Shown one piece after another: positions 15,037 to 24,261 of a stretch of 58,057 bases of DNA. The notes beneath the pieces are model-generated. The model saw only the letters and a program-made list of their open reading frames with translations, did not search any database and had not been told where the DNA came from. The position numbers were made by a program, and so were the translations under genes. Numbering within the stretch: the first letter of the stretch is position 1; the number at the start of each line of letters is the position of its first letter. The stretch comes from Streptomyces smaragdinus. Lineage in GTDB: Bacteria; Actinomycetota; Actinomycetes; Streptomycetales; Streptomycetaceae. The stretch is taken from positions 1 to 58,057 of the forward strand of contig NZ_WEGJ01000043.1 in the NCBI RefSeq assembly GCF_009604385.1, given 5' to 3'.

Positions 15037-16223
15037 GACCGGCCACCTCCCTGGCTGTCGTCGGTGGAGGGCAGCGGCAGCGGCAGCGACTCCGACTGGG
15101 TGCTGACTCCGCCGACCGAGGTCTGCTGCTCCCATGGAGCCACCTGGATCGGGTCCTCGGCGATCGGCGGCATGATCTGTGTGCCGGGCGCCGCGGTGAG
15201 CTTCAGATACACGTTGAGGTAGTCGCCCTTGACCCCGGTGAGCACCTCGTCGGTGAACGGATAGGTGAGCAGCACCTGGAGCGACGCGGGCAGGGCCTCA
15301 CCGGCGTCGGCCAGGTTCTTCAGGATGACGCCGATCGACTTGAGGTCGGCGACCATGTCCTCCTTGCTCCGGTCGATGGTGTCGACGGCGGTGTCGGACA
15401 GGTCGTTGAGCGATCGCAGCATCGTCATCAGCGAGCCGCGCTGCTGCTCCAGCACCTTCATGCCGGGACTCATCCCGGTGATCACGTCACCGATCTCGGT
15501 CTTGCGGGTGGCGAGGGTGGCGGAGAGCCGGTTGACGCCGTCGAGGGCGTCGGTGATGGCCTGTTTGTTGCCGTCCAGGCTCTTCATCAGGGTGTCGACC
15601 TGCTTGAGCATCGAGCGGACCTGCGGTTCGTTGCCGCCGAGAGCCTTGTTGAGCTCCTGCGAGATGGTGCGCAGCTGCTCGATGCCGCCGCCGTTGAGGA
15701 GCATCGACAGGGCGCCGAAGACCTCCTCGACCTCGGGGTTGCGGTTGGTGTGGGCCAGGGGGATGTCCACGTCCTGCTGGGTGGTGGCGATGGTGGCGGC
15801 GGCCGGCTGCGCGTCGACCTGCTGCTCCTCGGGCGGCGGGATCAGCTGGACGTATTTCTCGCCCAGCAGGCTGGACTGCTCGATCCGGGCATACGCGCCG
15901 TCGGGCAGGTCCACGTCGCCGTTGACCTTCATGGTGACCAGCGCGGTCCAGCCGTCGTCGGCGAGGTCGATGTCGGTGACGCGGCCCACGGCGACGTCGT
16001 TGACCTTCACCGACGACTGCGGCACCAGGCTCTGTACGTTGCCGAACTCGGCGGTGATCTCGTGCGGGTGGTCGCCGAGGTCGGCGCCGCCGGGCAGCGG
16101 CAGGTCCTGGATGCCGGTGAACTCGGGCGCGCCGTCGCCGAACGCCAGGACCAGCGGCAGCGGGGAGGCCAGCAGCGCCAGCAGGGCCACACCGATGAGT
16201 GCGGTCTTGGTGTCGCGTCTCAC
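15033..16223 (-). CDS. mceE: MceE family protein lacking the usual lipobox cysteine
   Basis: 396 residues. The motif LPLPGGADLGDHP and the strands ITAEFGNVQSLVPQSSVKVN and VAVGRVTDID are typical of MceE, followed by long helical segments. MceE is normally a lipoprotein with a signal ending in a cysteine just before the EF(N/T)GI(Y/Q)DLPLPGG stretch. Here the N-terminal hydrophobic segment (about 8-28, LIGVALLALLASPLPLVLAF) contains no cysteine, and none exists upstream of the MCE domain. The protein should therefore be held by an uncleaved helix or a cleaved signal rather than by a lipid. It overlaps mceD and mceF by 4 bp. Confidence 0.88.
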   Translation of the reverse strand: MRRDTKTALIGVALLALLASPLPLVLAFGDGAPEFTGIQDLPLPGGADLGDHPHEITAEFGNVQSLVPQSSVKVNDVAVGRVTDIDLADDGWTALVTMKVNGDVDLPDGAYARIEQSSLLGEKYVQLIPPPEEQQVDAQPAAATIATTQQDVDIPLAHTNRNPEVEEVFGALSMLLNGGGIEQLRTISQELNKALGGNEPQVRSMLKQVDTLMKSLDGNKQAITDALDGVNRLSATLATRKTEIGDVITGMSPGMKVLEQQRGSLMTMLRSLNDLSDTAVDTIDRSKEDMVADLKSIGVILKNLADAGEALPASLQVLLTYPFTDEVLTGVKGDYLNVYLKLTAAPGTQIMPPIAEDPIQVAPWEQQTSVGGVSTQSESLPLPLPSTDDSQGGGRS

Positions 16224-17407
16224 TGCCCGCCTCCCTTCTTCTCCGTGGACTGCCCGTCGGTCTTCTCCGCCGAGCCGGGCGTGCCGTAGACGTCGCCGAC
16301 TGTCGGCAGCGGCAGCGGCGGCAGGGACTTCTGCTCCGCGGCGGACACCGGGGCGAGACCCTCGGTGCCGGTCGGCTCGAACAGCGGTCCGCCCATGCTG
16401 ATCTCGTTGAGGTTGCCGCGGCCGTCGATGGTGCGGCTGTTGGGGTCGTACGCCTTGAGGAAGTTGTCCGCGGCCAGCGGCGCCACGTCCATGAACTCGG
16501 CGAACGACGCCCGGTTCTCCACCAGCTTCCCGGTGATCTGGGCGAGCCGGTCGACGTTGAGCTTGAGCTTGCCGCGGTTGTCCTTGACGAACGTCTCGAC
16601 CCGGCCGAGCGCGTCGCCGAGCTGGCGCAGCGCCTCGGCCAGCTCCGTCTTGTCCTGCGCCAGGAAGCCCATGACGTCGCTGAGCTGCTGCTCGGCGGTG
16701 GAGACCTGGGTGTCGTTGTTCTTCAGCATCGTGGTGAAGGACTGCAGGTTGCGGATGGTGCCGAAGAGTTGCTCGCTGCGTCCGGAGAGGGTCGCGGTGG
16801 CGTCGCCGAACGCCTCGATGCTGTCGGCCATCTCCTTGCCGTTACCCTTCAGGTTCTCGGCGCCGGTGTCGATGAGGTCGCTGAGCGCCCCGTTGACGTT
16901 GGCGCCGCCCGGGCCGAGGGCGTCGGTGAGCTCGGTGATCGACGCGTACAGCTCGTCGATCTCCACCGGTGTCGCGGTGCGCTCCACCGGGATCTTCGCG
17001 CCGGCCTTCAGCTCGGGTCCGCTCTCGTACGCGGGGGTGAGCTGGACGTAGCGGCCGGAGACGACGCTCGGGGAGATGACGACGGCGTTGACGTCCGCGG
17101 GGACCTGCACCCCGTCGTCCAGGGTCATGGTGACCTTGACCTTCTCGCCCTGCGGCTCGATCGAGTCGACGGTGCCGACGGCGACGCCGAGGATCTTCAG
17201 CTCGGAGCCGGGGTAGACGCCGACGCCGGAGCTGAAGTACGCGGTGATCTCGCGTCCGTCGTTCCGGGCCAGGGCGCTCACGCCCCAGGTGACCCCGGCG
17301 GCGATCAGCAGCGCGAGGACCAGCAGCACCCCGATGATCCGGCGGTGCGCGGTGAAGCCGCCGGCGGCGTCGCGCAGCCGCGCTCGCACGGTCGTGGCCT
17401 GCGCCAT
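16220..17407 (-). CDS. mceD: MceD family protein
   Basis: 395 residues. An N-terminal membrane helix at about 25-47 is followed by the MCE domain (ITAYFSSGVGVYPGSELKI, VAVGTVDSIEP, VVSGRYVQLTPAY) and a helical tunnel region. The order after mceC and the GVGVYPG(S/D) signature identify MceD. Start choice lies between ATG 17407, which forms TGATG with the mceC stop, and GTG 17410 one codon earlier. Both are coupled to mceC. The C-terminus ends with PLPLPTVGDVYG and a charged low-complexity tail. Confidence 0.9.
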   Translation of the reverse strand: MAQATTVRARLRDAAGGFTAHRRIIGVLLVLALLIAAGVTWGVSALARNDGREITAYFSSGVGVYPGSELKILGVAVGTVDSIEPQGEKVKVTMTLDDGVQVPADVNAVVISPSVVSGRYVQLTPAYESGPELKAGAKIPVERTATPVEIDELYASITELTDALGPGGANVNGALSDLIDTGAENLKGNGKEMADSIEAFGDATATLSGRSEQLFGTIRNLQSFTTMLKNNDTQVSTAEQQLSDVMGFLAQDKTELAEALRQLGDALGRVETFVKDNRGKLKLNVDRLAQITGKLVENRASFAEFMDVAPLAADNFLKAYDPNSRTIDGRGNLNEISMGGPLFEPTGTEGLAPVSAAEQKSLPPLPLPTVGDVYGTPGSAEKTDGQSTEKKGGGQ

Positions 17408-18435
17408 CACCGGGCTCCCTTCTGCTTGGGCGGCATGCAGCCGGTGTCCGGGACGCCGTTGGGCGCGTAATTCTTGGGCACCAGCCCGCAGATGTAGCTG
17501 TCGAACCAGCGGCCGTTGCCGAGGCTGTTGCCGACGAGCCGGTAGTACGGGCCGACGGCGGCCAGCACCTTGTCGAGGTTCTTCTCGTTGCGTTCCAGTA
17601 CGTCGGTGACCCGGGTGAGCGCGTCGAGCGTCGGGCCGAGCTGCTTCTCGTTGTCGCTGACCAGACCCTCGAGCTCGGTGCCCAGATCGCGGGTGCCGGT
17701 GAACAGCGAGTGGATGGCGGCGCGCCTGCTGCTGATCTCCGCCAGCAGCAGGTTGCCGTCGGTGAGGAGGGTCTGGAACGTCTCGTTCTGATCCTTGAGG
17801 GTGGCCGTGACCTGGTTGCTGCCGGACAGCAGCCGGGCCAGTTCGGCGTCCCGGGTGGAGACGGTCCGGGACAGGTCCGCGAGTCCCTCCGCCGCCTTCT
17901 TCACGTGCGGCGGGGTGTTGCGGAAGGTGTCGGAGATCGTCTGGAAGCTCTTCTCCAGTTCCCCGGTGTCCAGCTCCCCGACGGTGCCGGCCAGATCCTG
18001 CAGGGCGGCCGTCACGTCGTACGGGGAGGTGGTGCGGGACATCGGGATGCGGCTGCCGGGGTCCTGGCGGACGGAGCCGCGCGGCTCCAGGGCCAGGAAC
18101 TTCTCGCCCAGCAGCGTCTTGATGGCGATGCCCACGGTGCTGGAGTCGCCGACCCAGGCGTCTTCGACCTCGAAGGTCACCTTCACCTTCGGACCGTCCA
18201 GCGCGACGCCGGTGACCTCGCCGGTCTTGACGCCGGCGATACGTACCTCGTCACCGGACTTCAGGCCCGCGGACTCCTTGAAGTCCGCCGTGTACGTGGT
18301 GCCGTTGCTCCCGACGAACGGCAGCGCGTCCGCCCGGTACGCGGCGAGGGAGATCAGCGCGACGACGAGGAGACCGACGAGGGCGACGGCGACCTGGTTG
18401 CGTTCGCGGATGGGTTTGAGGTGCGGGAGTCTCAT
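17407..18435 (-). CDS. mceC: MceC family protein
   Basis: 342 residues with a membrane helix at about 15-35 (VAVALVGLLVVALISLAAY), an MCE domain (YTADFKESAGLKSGDEVRIAG, VKTGEVTGVALDG, AIKTLLGEKFLALEP) and a helical region ending in CGLVPKNYAPNG and a conserved second cysteine near the C-terminus. The ATG at 18435 overlaps the mceB stop (ATGA). An ATG three codons upstream is possible but lies inside mceB without need. It is a subunit of the hexameric Mce shuttle. Confidence 0.9.
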   Translation of the reverse strand: MRLPHLKPIRERNQVAVALVGLLVVALISLAAYRADALPFVGSNGTTYTADFKESAGLKSGDEVRIAGVKTGEVTGVALDGPKVKVTFEVEDAWVGDSSTVGIAIKTLLGEKFLALEPRGSVRQDPGSRIPMSRTTSPYDVTAALQDLAGTVGELDTGELEKSFQTISDTFRNTPPHVKKAAEGLADLSRTVSTRDAELARLLSGSNQVTATLKDQNETFQTLLTDGNLLLAEISSRRAAIHSLFTGTRDLGTELEGLVSDNEKQLGPTLDALTRVTDVLERNEKNLDKVLAAVGPYYRLVGNSLGNGRWFDSYICGLVPKNYAPNGVPDTGCMPPKQKGAR

Positions 18436-19469
18436 CGCGTGCACCTCGGCTGGGTGATGGCGATGCCGGTGGACGGCTCGCTTCCGTCGGTCGTCGACAC
18501 TCCGCTCACGTTGGCCTCGCAGAGATACAGGTTGAACCAGGAGCCGTAGGACGAGAGCCGGGCGATCGCGTTCATCTTCTGCGGCGTCTTGGTCAGGAAG
18601 TTCTCCAGCGGCACGATGTTGTCGCCGAGGGTGTCGGTGAGCCGGCCGAGCTGATGGATGTCGTTCTTCAGCGGGGCGCGGCCCTCGTCGACCAGGCCGG
18701 CCGTGCTCACCGTCAGGTCGCTCATCGCCTGGATGGCGTCGCCCAGCGGCTCGCGGTCGTCGGCGAAGCCGGAGACCAGCTCCTGGAGGGTGACCAGCAG
18801 GTCGTTGAACTCGGTCTGCCGGTTGTTGACGGTGTCGACGACCTGGGTGAGGTTGTCGATGACCTGCCCGATCACCTGGTCCTTGGTGGCGAGCGTCGAT
18901 GTCAGCGAGCCGACGGTGCGCACCAGTGACTCCACGGTGGAGCCCTCGCCCTGGAGTACCTGGACGATCTCACCGGCGAGCTTGTTGGTGTCCTGCGGGG
19001 AGAGTCCGGCGAACAGCGGCTGGAAGCCGTTGAACAGCTGGGTGAGGTCCAGGGCGGGCTGGGTGCGCGCCAGCGGGATCTCGGTGCCGGGCGTGAGGGT
19101 CTTGTTCATCGGTCCGTCGCCCTGGGCGAGTTCGACGTACCGCTGGCCGACCATGTTGAGGTACTTGATCGACGCGGTGGACGACGCGGGGAGCGTACGG
19201 CCCTTGCGGAGGGTGAACTCGACCTGTGCGTAACGCCGGTCGACGATCTTGATGGATTCGACCTCGCCGACCTTCACCCCGGCGATACGGACGCTGTCGC
19301 CGCTGATCAGGCCGGTGGCGTTGGTGAAGCGGGCCCGGTAGGTGTCGGTGTCCCCGACGCCGGTGTTGGCGATGCTGAACGCCAGTGCGGTGGTGGCCAG
19401 GACGGTCACCAGCACGAAGATCGCGGATTTGACGAGGGGTCCGCCGATGCCGCGGCTGTGCGCGCTCAT
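18432..19469 (-). CDS. mceB: MceB family protein
   Basis: 345 residues. An N-terminal membrane helix (about 14-35, LVKSAIFVLVTVLATTALAF) precedes the MCE domain (YRARFTNATGLISGDSVRIAG, KVGEVESIKIVD, IKYLNMVGQRYVELAQG) and the helical tunnel region. The C-terminal FNLYLCEANVSG and QPRCTR carry a cysteine pair that could form a disulfide outside the cell. The ATG at 19469 forms ATGA with the mceA stop; the longer open frame upstream of it is a shadow of mceA. Confidence 0.9.
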   Translation of the reverse strand: MSAHSRGIGGPLVKSAIFVLVTVLATTALAFSIANTGVGDTDTYRARFTNATGLISGDSVRIAGVKVGEVESIKIVDRRYAQVEFTLRKGRTLPASSTASIKYLNMVGQRYVELAQGDGPMNKTLTPGTEIPLARTQPALDLTQLFNGFQPLFAGLSPQDTNKLAGEIVQVLQGEGSTVESLVRTVGSLTSTLATKDQVIGQVIDNLTQVVDTVNNRQTEFNDLLVTLQELVSGFADDREPLGDAIQAMSDLTVSTAGLVDEGRAPLKNDIHQLGRLTDTLGDNIVPLENFLTKTPQKMNAIARLSSYGSWFNLYLCEANVSGVSTTDGSEPSTGIAITQPRCTR

Positions 19470-20746
19470 TCGACCGTCACCTCCGCCCCGCGGAACGCCG
19501 GGCCGGCCAGCAGGCTCGACCAGTCGGGCAGGTCCTGGGGCCGCTGCTTCATGCCGGCCGCCAGCAGTTCGTTCACCAGCTCGTTCTCCTCCGGCGAGTT
19601 GGGCAGGCCGAGCCCGTCCGGGACGGTGGTGGTGGTCGTGAGGGTCGCCGCGGTCTGCTCCGCGGTGTTCGCGGCGCGGGTGCTGGGCTTGCCGGTGTAG
19701 GGCACGCCGTAGCACTTGGGTCCGCCGCCGGCGGTGTAGCGGGGGGTGTCCTTGCCGGGGACGTACTTGCCGCGCGCGGGCCGGACCTCGACGTTGATGT
19801 GCAGGCCCGGTTTGTTCGTGCCCTTGCCGAGCGCCTTGTCCATCACCGGCACGAAGTCGGCCATGGTGCGCAGCGTGCAGCCGAAGGCGGGCGAGTAGCG
19901 GGCCAGGAGCTCGACGCTCGCGCGGCTGTCGCCGGTGAGCCGGATGATGTTCTCCCGGTTCTGCTTCAGGAAGGTGTCGAGGTTCTGGGTGGCGCCCGTC
20001 ATCGCGCCGTACAGGCTGCCGAGGTTCTCGCGCTGCTCGGCGATGGTGGCGCTGGTGTGCGTGGCGTCGCGCAGGGCGTCGATGATGTCGGGTGCCGTGT
20101 CCGCGTACAGCTGGCTGAACTCGACCAGCTGGCGGATGTCCTCGTTGAGGGTCGGCAGGTGCGGGTTGAGTTCCTTCAGGTGCTTGTCGAGTTCGACGAG
20201 CGTGTCGCCGAGTTTCTCGCCGCGGCCGTCGAGCGCCGTGGACATCGCCGTCAGGGTCGCGGACAGCTTCTCCGGCTTTACGGCGGTGAGCAGCGGCAGC
20301 GAGTGGTCCAGGACCTGCTCCAGCTCGATCGCGTTGGCGCTGCGGTCCTGCGGGATGACGCTGCCCTCGCGCAGCGGCTCGGCGGACGAGCCCTCCGGCA
20401 CCTCCAGGGACACGAACCGCTCCCCGAACAGCGTGGTCGGCAGCATCCGCGCCTGTACGTCGGACGGGACCGAGCCCACCTTGTCCGGCTTCATCGCCAG
20501 CACCAGCCGGGCGCCCTCCCCGCCGCCGCGGGTCTCGATCTCGCGGACCTCGCCGATGACGACGCCGCGCATCTTCACCTCGGCGTAGGGGTGCATCTCG
20601 TTGCCGACGCTGGAGGTCTCGACGGTCACGGTCACGGTGTCGGTGAACTGCTTGTCGTAGATGGCCACCGACAGCCAGACCAGCACTGCCAGCACCAGCA
20701 GGAACACCAGTCCGGCGGCCCGGCGGCCGAGCGTGTGCGTACTCAT
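19466..20746 (-). CDS. mceA: MceA family protein
   Basis: 426 residues, first of the six Mce subunits. A membrane helix at about 10-28 (AAGLVFLLVLAVLVWLSVAIY) is followed by the MCE domain (VTVETSSVGNEMHPYAEVKMR, VVIGEVREIE, PTTLFGERFVSLEVP), a helical region, and a longer C-terminal extension with FGCTLRT, KCYGVPY and a Thr-rich linker. MceA extensions commonly have such cysteines. The start overlaps the second permease gene by ATGA. The cargo is unknown; actinobacterial Mce systems carry sterols or fatty acids. Confidence 0.9.
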   Translation of the reverse strand: MSTHTLGRRAAGLVFLLVLAVLVWLSVAIYDKQFTDTVTVTVETSSVGNEMHPYAEVKMRGVVIGEVREIETRGGGEGARLVLAMKPDKVGSVPSDVQARMLPTTLFGERFVSLEVPEGSSAEPLREGSVIPQDRSANAIELEQVLDHSLPLLTAVKPEKLSATLTAMSTALDGRGEKLGDTLVELDKHLKELNPHLPTLNEDIRQLVEFSQLYADTAPDIIDALRDATHTSATIAEQRENLGSLYGAMTGATQNLDTFLKQNRENIIRLTGDSRASVELLARYSPAFGCTLRTMADFVPVMDKALGKGTNKPGLHINVEVRPARGKYVPGKDTPRYTAGGGPKCYGVPYTGKPSTRAANTAEQTAATLTTTTTVPDGLGLPNSPEENELVNELLAAGMKQRPQDLPDWSSLLAGPAFRGAEVTVE

Positions 20747-21636
20747 CCGGCCACCTTCACGGTCGTCGTGGTGCCCCAGATCGCCAGGCTGAGGAAGAAG
20801 TCGGTGACCGCGATCAGCACGATCGCGGTACGCACCGAGCGACCCACGGCCACACCCACGCCGGCGGGACCGCCGGTGGCGCGGAAGCCGTAGTAGCAGT
20901 GCGCGAGGATCACCATCACGCTGAAGATCAGCACTTTGACGATCGACAGCAGCACGTCCGTGGGCGACAGGAACAGATTGAAGTAGTGGTCGTACGTACC
21001 GGTGGACTGGCCGTTGAAGACGACCGTCACGGTGCGCGAGGCCAGGAAGGAGCTGAGCAGCCCGATCCCGTACAGCGGGATGATCGCCACGACGCCGGCG
21101 ATGATGCGGGTCGAGACGAGGTACGGCATGGAGCGCACCGCCATCGACTCCAGCGCGTCGATCTCCTCGTTGATCCGCATCGCGCCGAGCTGCGCGGTGA
21201 ACCCGGCGCCGACGGTCGCGGAGAGCGCGAGGCCCGCCACCAGCGGGGAGATCTCACGGGTGTTGAAGTACGCGGAGACGAAGCCGGTGAACGCCGCGGT
21301 GCCGATCTGGTCGAGCGCCGCGTAGCCCTGGAGGCCGACGACGGTGCCGGTGAACAGCGTCATAGCGAACATCACGCCGATGGTGCCGCCGATCACGCCG
21401 AGACCGCCGCTGCCGAAGGCGACCTCCGACAGCAGCCGCATCACTTCCTTCATGTAGCGGCGGAAGGTGCGCGGGATCCACAGCAGGGCGCGGACATAGA
21501 ACAGCAGCTGGTCGCCGGCCGCGTCGAGCCAGCCGAGATAGCGGTCGAGGAGCGGGGGCCGCTGCGGCTTCGCGGGGACGGGCGGGCCGGACTCCGGGTC
21601 CGGGGCCGGGGTGGGCTTGCGGTCGAGAAGCGCCAT
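20743..21636 (-). CDS. yrbEB: YrbE/MlaE-type permease, second subunit (YrbEB)
   Basis: 297 residues with five to six membrane helices and the MlaE-family coupling region around QLGAMRINEEIDALESMAVRS, where the EIDALE(S/A)M segment contacts the ATPase. The Pro-rich N-terminus (1-28) is cytoplasmic. Together with the upstream YrbEA protein it forms the membrane core of the Mce transporter. It lies 2 bp after yrbEA and overlaps mceA by 4 bp. Confidence 0.9.
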   Translation of the reverse strand: MALLDRKPTPAPDPESGPPVPAKPQRPPLLDRYLGWLDAAGDQLLFYVRALLWIPRTFRRYMKEVMRLLSEVAFGSGGLGVIGGTIGVMFAMTLFTGTVVGLQGYAALDQIGTAAFTGFVSAYFNTREISPLVAGLALSATVGAGFTAQLGAMRINEEIDALESMAVRSMPYLVSTRIIAGVVAIIPLYGIGLLSSFLASRTVTVVFNGQSTGTYDHYFNLFLSPTDVLLSIVKVLIFSVMVILAHCYYGFRATGGPAGVGVAVGRSVRTAIVLIAVTDFFLSLAIWGTTTTVKVAG

Positions 21637-21638
21637 CG

Positions 21639-22508
21639 TCAGCTTCCCTTCGCCGGGACGAGCTCGAGGTAGATCCCCGTGAGGATCACGTTGACCAGGA
21701 AGAGCAGCAGGAACGTGATGACCACGGACTGGTTCACCGCGTCACCCACGCCCTTGGGGCCGCCGCGCGGGTTCAGACCCCGGTACGCGGCGACGATGCC
21801 GGCGATGAAGCCGAAGATCAGTGCCTTGATCTCGCTGATGTAGAGGTCGGGCAGCTGGGCGAGGGCCGAGAAGCTGGAGAGATACGCGCCCGGCGTGCCG
21901 CCCTGCATGATCACGTTGAAGAAGTAGCCGCCGAGGGTGCCGACGACGGACACCAGCCCGTTGAGCAGGACGGCCACGCCCATCACGGCCAGCACCCGCG
22001 GTACGACGAGGCGCTGCACGGGTGAGACGCCCATGACCTCCATCGCGTCCAGCTCCTCGCGGATCTTCCGCGACCCGAGGTCGGCGCAGATCGCGGAGCC
22101 GCCGGCGCCGGAGATCAGCAGCGCCACGATCAGCGGCGATGCCTGCTGGATCACCGCCAGCACGCTCGCGCCGCCGGTGAAGGACTGGGCGCCGAACTGC
22201 TCGGTGAGGGAGCCGACCTGGAGGGCGATCACCGCGCCGAACGGGATGGAGACCAGGGCCGCCGGGAGGATCGTCACGCTGGCGATGAACCAGAACTGCT
22301 CGATGAACTCGCGGAACTGGAACGGCCGCTTGAAGATCATCCGCAGCACGGACAGCGACAGCGAGAACAGCGCCCCGGTCTGCCGGAGCCAGCCCAGGCC
22401 GGGTACGGGCCGCCGCTCGCCGGTCTGCTTCCGCGTCGTCGTCTCGCCGTCATCCGCCGGGTCGCCGGGCGGCCCGCCCGGCGGCGGGGGCGGGATCAGG
22501 GTCGTCAT
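21639..22508 (-). CDS. yrbEA: YrbE/MlaE-type permease, first subunit (YrbEA)
   Basis: 289 residues: a Pro/Gly-rich N-terminal tail, then the MlaE fold with GSAICADLGSRKIREELDAM and EVMGVSPVQRLVVPR, the family's ATPase-contacting loop, and five to six membrane helices. The ATG at 22508 overlaps the ATPase stop (ATGA); the long open frame reaching 23087 in this phase is antisense-free shadow of the ATPase gene. It forms a heterodimeric permease with YrbEB. Confidence 0.9.
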   Translation of the reverse strand: MTTLIPPPPPGGPPGDPADDGETTTRKQTGERRPVPGLGWLRQTGALFSLSLSVLRMIFKRPFQFREFIEQFWFIASVTILPAALVSIPFGAVIALQVGSLTEQFGAQSFTGGASVLAVIQQASPLIVALLISGAGGSAICADLGSRKIREELDAMEVMGVSPVQRLVVPRVLAVMGVAVLLNGLVSVVGTLGGYFFNVIMQGGTPGAYLSSFSALAQLPDLYISEIKALIFGFIAGIVAAYRGLNPRGGPKGVGDAVNQSVVITFLLLFLVNVILTGIYLELVPAKGS

Positions 22509-23575
22509 GCCTGGCCCTCCGGTCTCGGGCTCCAGGTGCTCGGATCGACCCGCAGCGGCTCCATGGCCAGGGTCTCCGCGTCGGGAGCGGCGGGCGGCGG
22601 TGTGGGGTGCGTGTGCCCCGGCATCGTCGCGAGGATGGCCTCCCGCGCGGCGTGGGGCAGGGTGGCCAGCATCCCCAGTACGCGCTCCCGGCGCCGGTGC
22701 ACGGCCGCGCGCGGCGGCAGACCTGGCGAGGGTTCGAGCTGCGGGACGATCTCGCGGGTCTGGAAGTCCAGGCCGTTGCCCATCGCCAGCTCGGCGTCGA
22801 GCGTCGCGGAGTCCTTCTCCTCGGTCATCCCGATGGGGCCGTGCGGGCTGCCGTTGAGGAACTGCGCGACGACCGGCTCCTCGCTGGTCAGCAGCGCCTC
22901 GCGGGGGCCGAACGTGACCAGCGAACGCCGGTAGAGCATCCCCATGTTGTCGGGGACGGTGGACGCGATGTCGATGTTGTGGGTGACGATGAGCATCGTC
23001 GCGTCGATCTGCGTGTTCACGTCGATGAGCAGCTGCGACAGCAGGGCCGTACGGACCGGGTCCAGGCCCGAGTCGGGCTCGTCGCACAGGATGATCTGCG
23101 GGTCGAGCACCAGCGCCCGCGCGAGGCCGGCGCGTTTACGCATACCGCCGGAGATCTCGCCGGGGAGCTTGTCCTCCGCGCCGACCAGGCCGACGAGCTC
23201 CATCCGCTCCATCACGATGTCGCGGATCTCCCGCTCCTTCTTGCGGGTGTGCTCGCGCAGCGGGAAGGCGATGTTGTCGAAGAGGGTCATCGACCCGAAC
23301 AGCGCGCCGTCCTGGAACATCAGCCCGAACATCTTCCGGGCCTCGAAGACGTCCCGCTCGCGGTCCCTGACCATGTTGCAGCCGTCGACGTGCACGGTGC
23401 CCCGCTGGGGCTTGAGCAGTCCGACGAGCGACTTCAGGAACACCGTCTTGCCGGTGCCGGAAGGTCCGAGCATCACGCTCACCTCACCGGCGGGCAAGGT
23501 GAGCGAGACGTCCTCCCACACCTGCTGCCGGCCGAACGCCATGCTGAGGCCCTCGACCTTCACCTCGACGCCCAT
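22505..23575 (-). CDS. mkl: Mce transporter ATPase (Mkl/MceG-like)
   Basis: 356 residues. ABC motifs: Walker A GPSGTGKT (37-44), Q-loop Q88, signature ISGGMRKRAG (141-150), Walker B IILCDE (161-166), D-loop SGLD and switch H199. A C-terminal extension (about 265-356) beyond the nucleotide-binding domain is typical of Mkl/MceG and was shown in mycobacteria to matter for complex stability. The ATG at 23575 follows GGGGGG; a GTG/ATG 14 codons upstream is possible but lacks conservation. In many streptomycetes, as here, the ATPase is the first gene of the operon rather than encoded elsewhere. Confidence 0.92.
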   Translation of the reverse strand: MGVEVKVEGLSMAFGRQQVWEDVSLTLPAGEVSVMLGPSGTGKTVFLKSLVGLLKPQRGTVHVDGCNMVRDRERDVFEARKMFGLMFQDGALFGSMTLFDNIAFPLREHTRKKEREIRDIVMERMELVGLVGAEDKLPGEISGGMRKRAGLARALVLDPQIILCDEPDSGLDPVRTALLSQLLIDVNTQIDATMLIVTHNIDIASTVPDNMGMLYRRSLVTFGPREALLTSEEPVVAQFLNGSPHGPIGMTEEKDSATLDAELAMGNGLDFQTREIVPQLEPSPGLPPRAAVHRRRERVLGMLATLPHAAREAILATMPGHTHPTPPPAAPDAETLAMEPLRVDPSTWSPRPEGQA

Positions 23576-23662
23576 GTCACACCCCCCACTTCGCAGTCGC
23601 CGTCGAATTGCGGCCATAGCTCAGCACAGGTGATCGCCACCGAAACCGGCCCGCCGGATTCC

Positions 23663-23679
23663 TTGTCACCATGTGACAA
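23663..23679. promoter_or_regulatory. Palindromic operator candidate upstream of the Mce operon
   Basis: TTGTCAC (23663-23669) and GTGACAA (23673-23679) form a perfect 7-bp inverted repeat around a 3-nt centre, 88 bp upstream of the ATPase start codon. The size fits GntR- or TetR-family repressors, which control Mce operons in mycobacteria. No such regulator gene lies next to the operon. Confidence 0.6.
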
Positions 23680-24233
23680 ACCGCCATCACGACCTTGTCC
23701 TTCCGTGAGCGATTCCCGATACCGCGTATTCCGGGGGCGCCCCGGCCCCCGGCCCCGAACAACCCCGGCCCCGACCAGCAGCCCGGCCGGGCCGACCTGC
23801 GCGGACCCCGCGCGTCGCCCCCGAACGACCACGGCCTGCCGCCGATCCGAACCCCGACACCTTGCGCGCACGGCCGACCTCCAGGCCTTGGGGGGCGATT
23901 CCAGACAGTCCGAATCCGCGTACACCAGTCGCCGACGCCCGGCGGCGACATCTGGGATTGCGGTGGAGGAAGCAACTCCGGTGAGCGCTCCGCGAAGGGG
24001 ACGCTACGCACGGGTAACTCGCTGCGCAATACTCGTTTCCGAGAAAAATCGCGAGGGCGCGAAGGGGGGATTTTTCTTGTCGACGGGCGAGCGGCAGGGA
24101 GGTGGTTTCTATAACCGGGTGAGCAATTTTCGCCCGCCGATCACGCGGGACAAGTGAGGTGAGGGTGCCGCTTTGTCGATAAGTAAGTCTTGCGGTGATA
24201 GGGGTGCAGCGGCGCTCCGGGTGGAGGATGACG

Positions 24234-24261
24234 GGTGCGCGCCGCCCCTTCCAGGCGCACC
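24234..24261 (-). terminator. Hairpin downstream of the AAA ATPase gene
   Basis: GGTGCGC (24234-24240) pairs with GCGCACC (24255-24261), 18 bp after the ATPase stop on the minus strand. There is no T-run, so terminator activity is inferred from position. Confidence 0.45.

Noticed and set aside
22509..23087. A long N-terminal extension of the YrbEA permease
   Set aside because: It is a shadow of the ATPase gene in another frame. The ATGA overlap at 22508 marks the real start.
23577..24029. Protein-coding genes in the Mce-ATPase spacer
   Set aside because: Frames there have no ribosome site, are skewed in composition and match no domain; they are chance open frames of GC-rich DNA.
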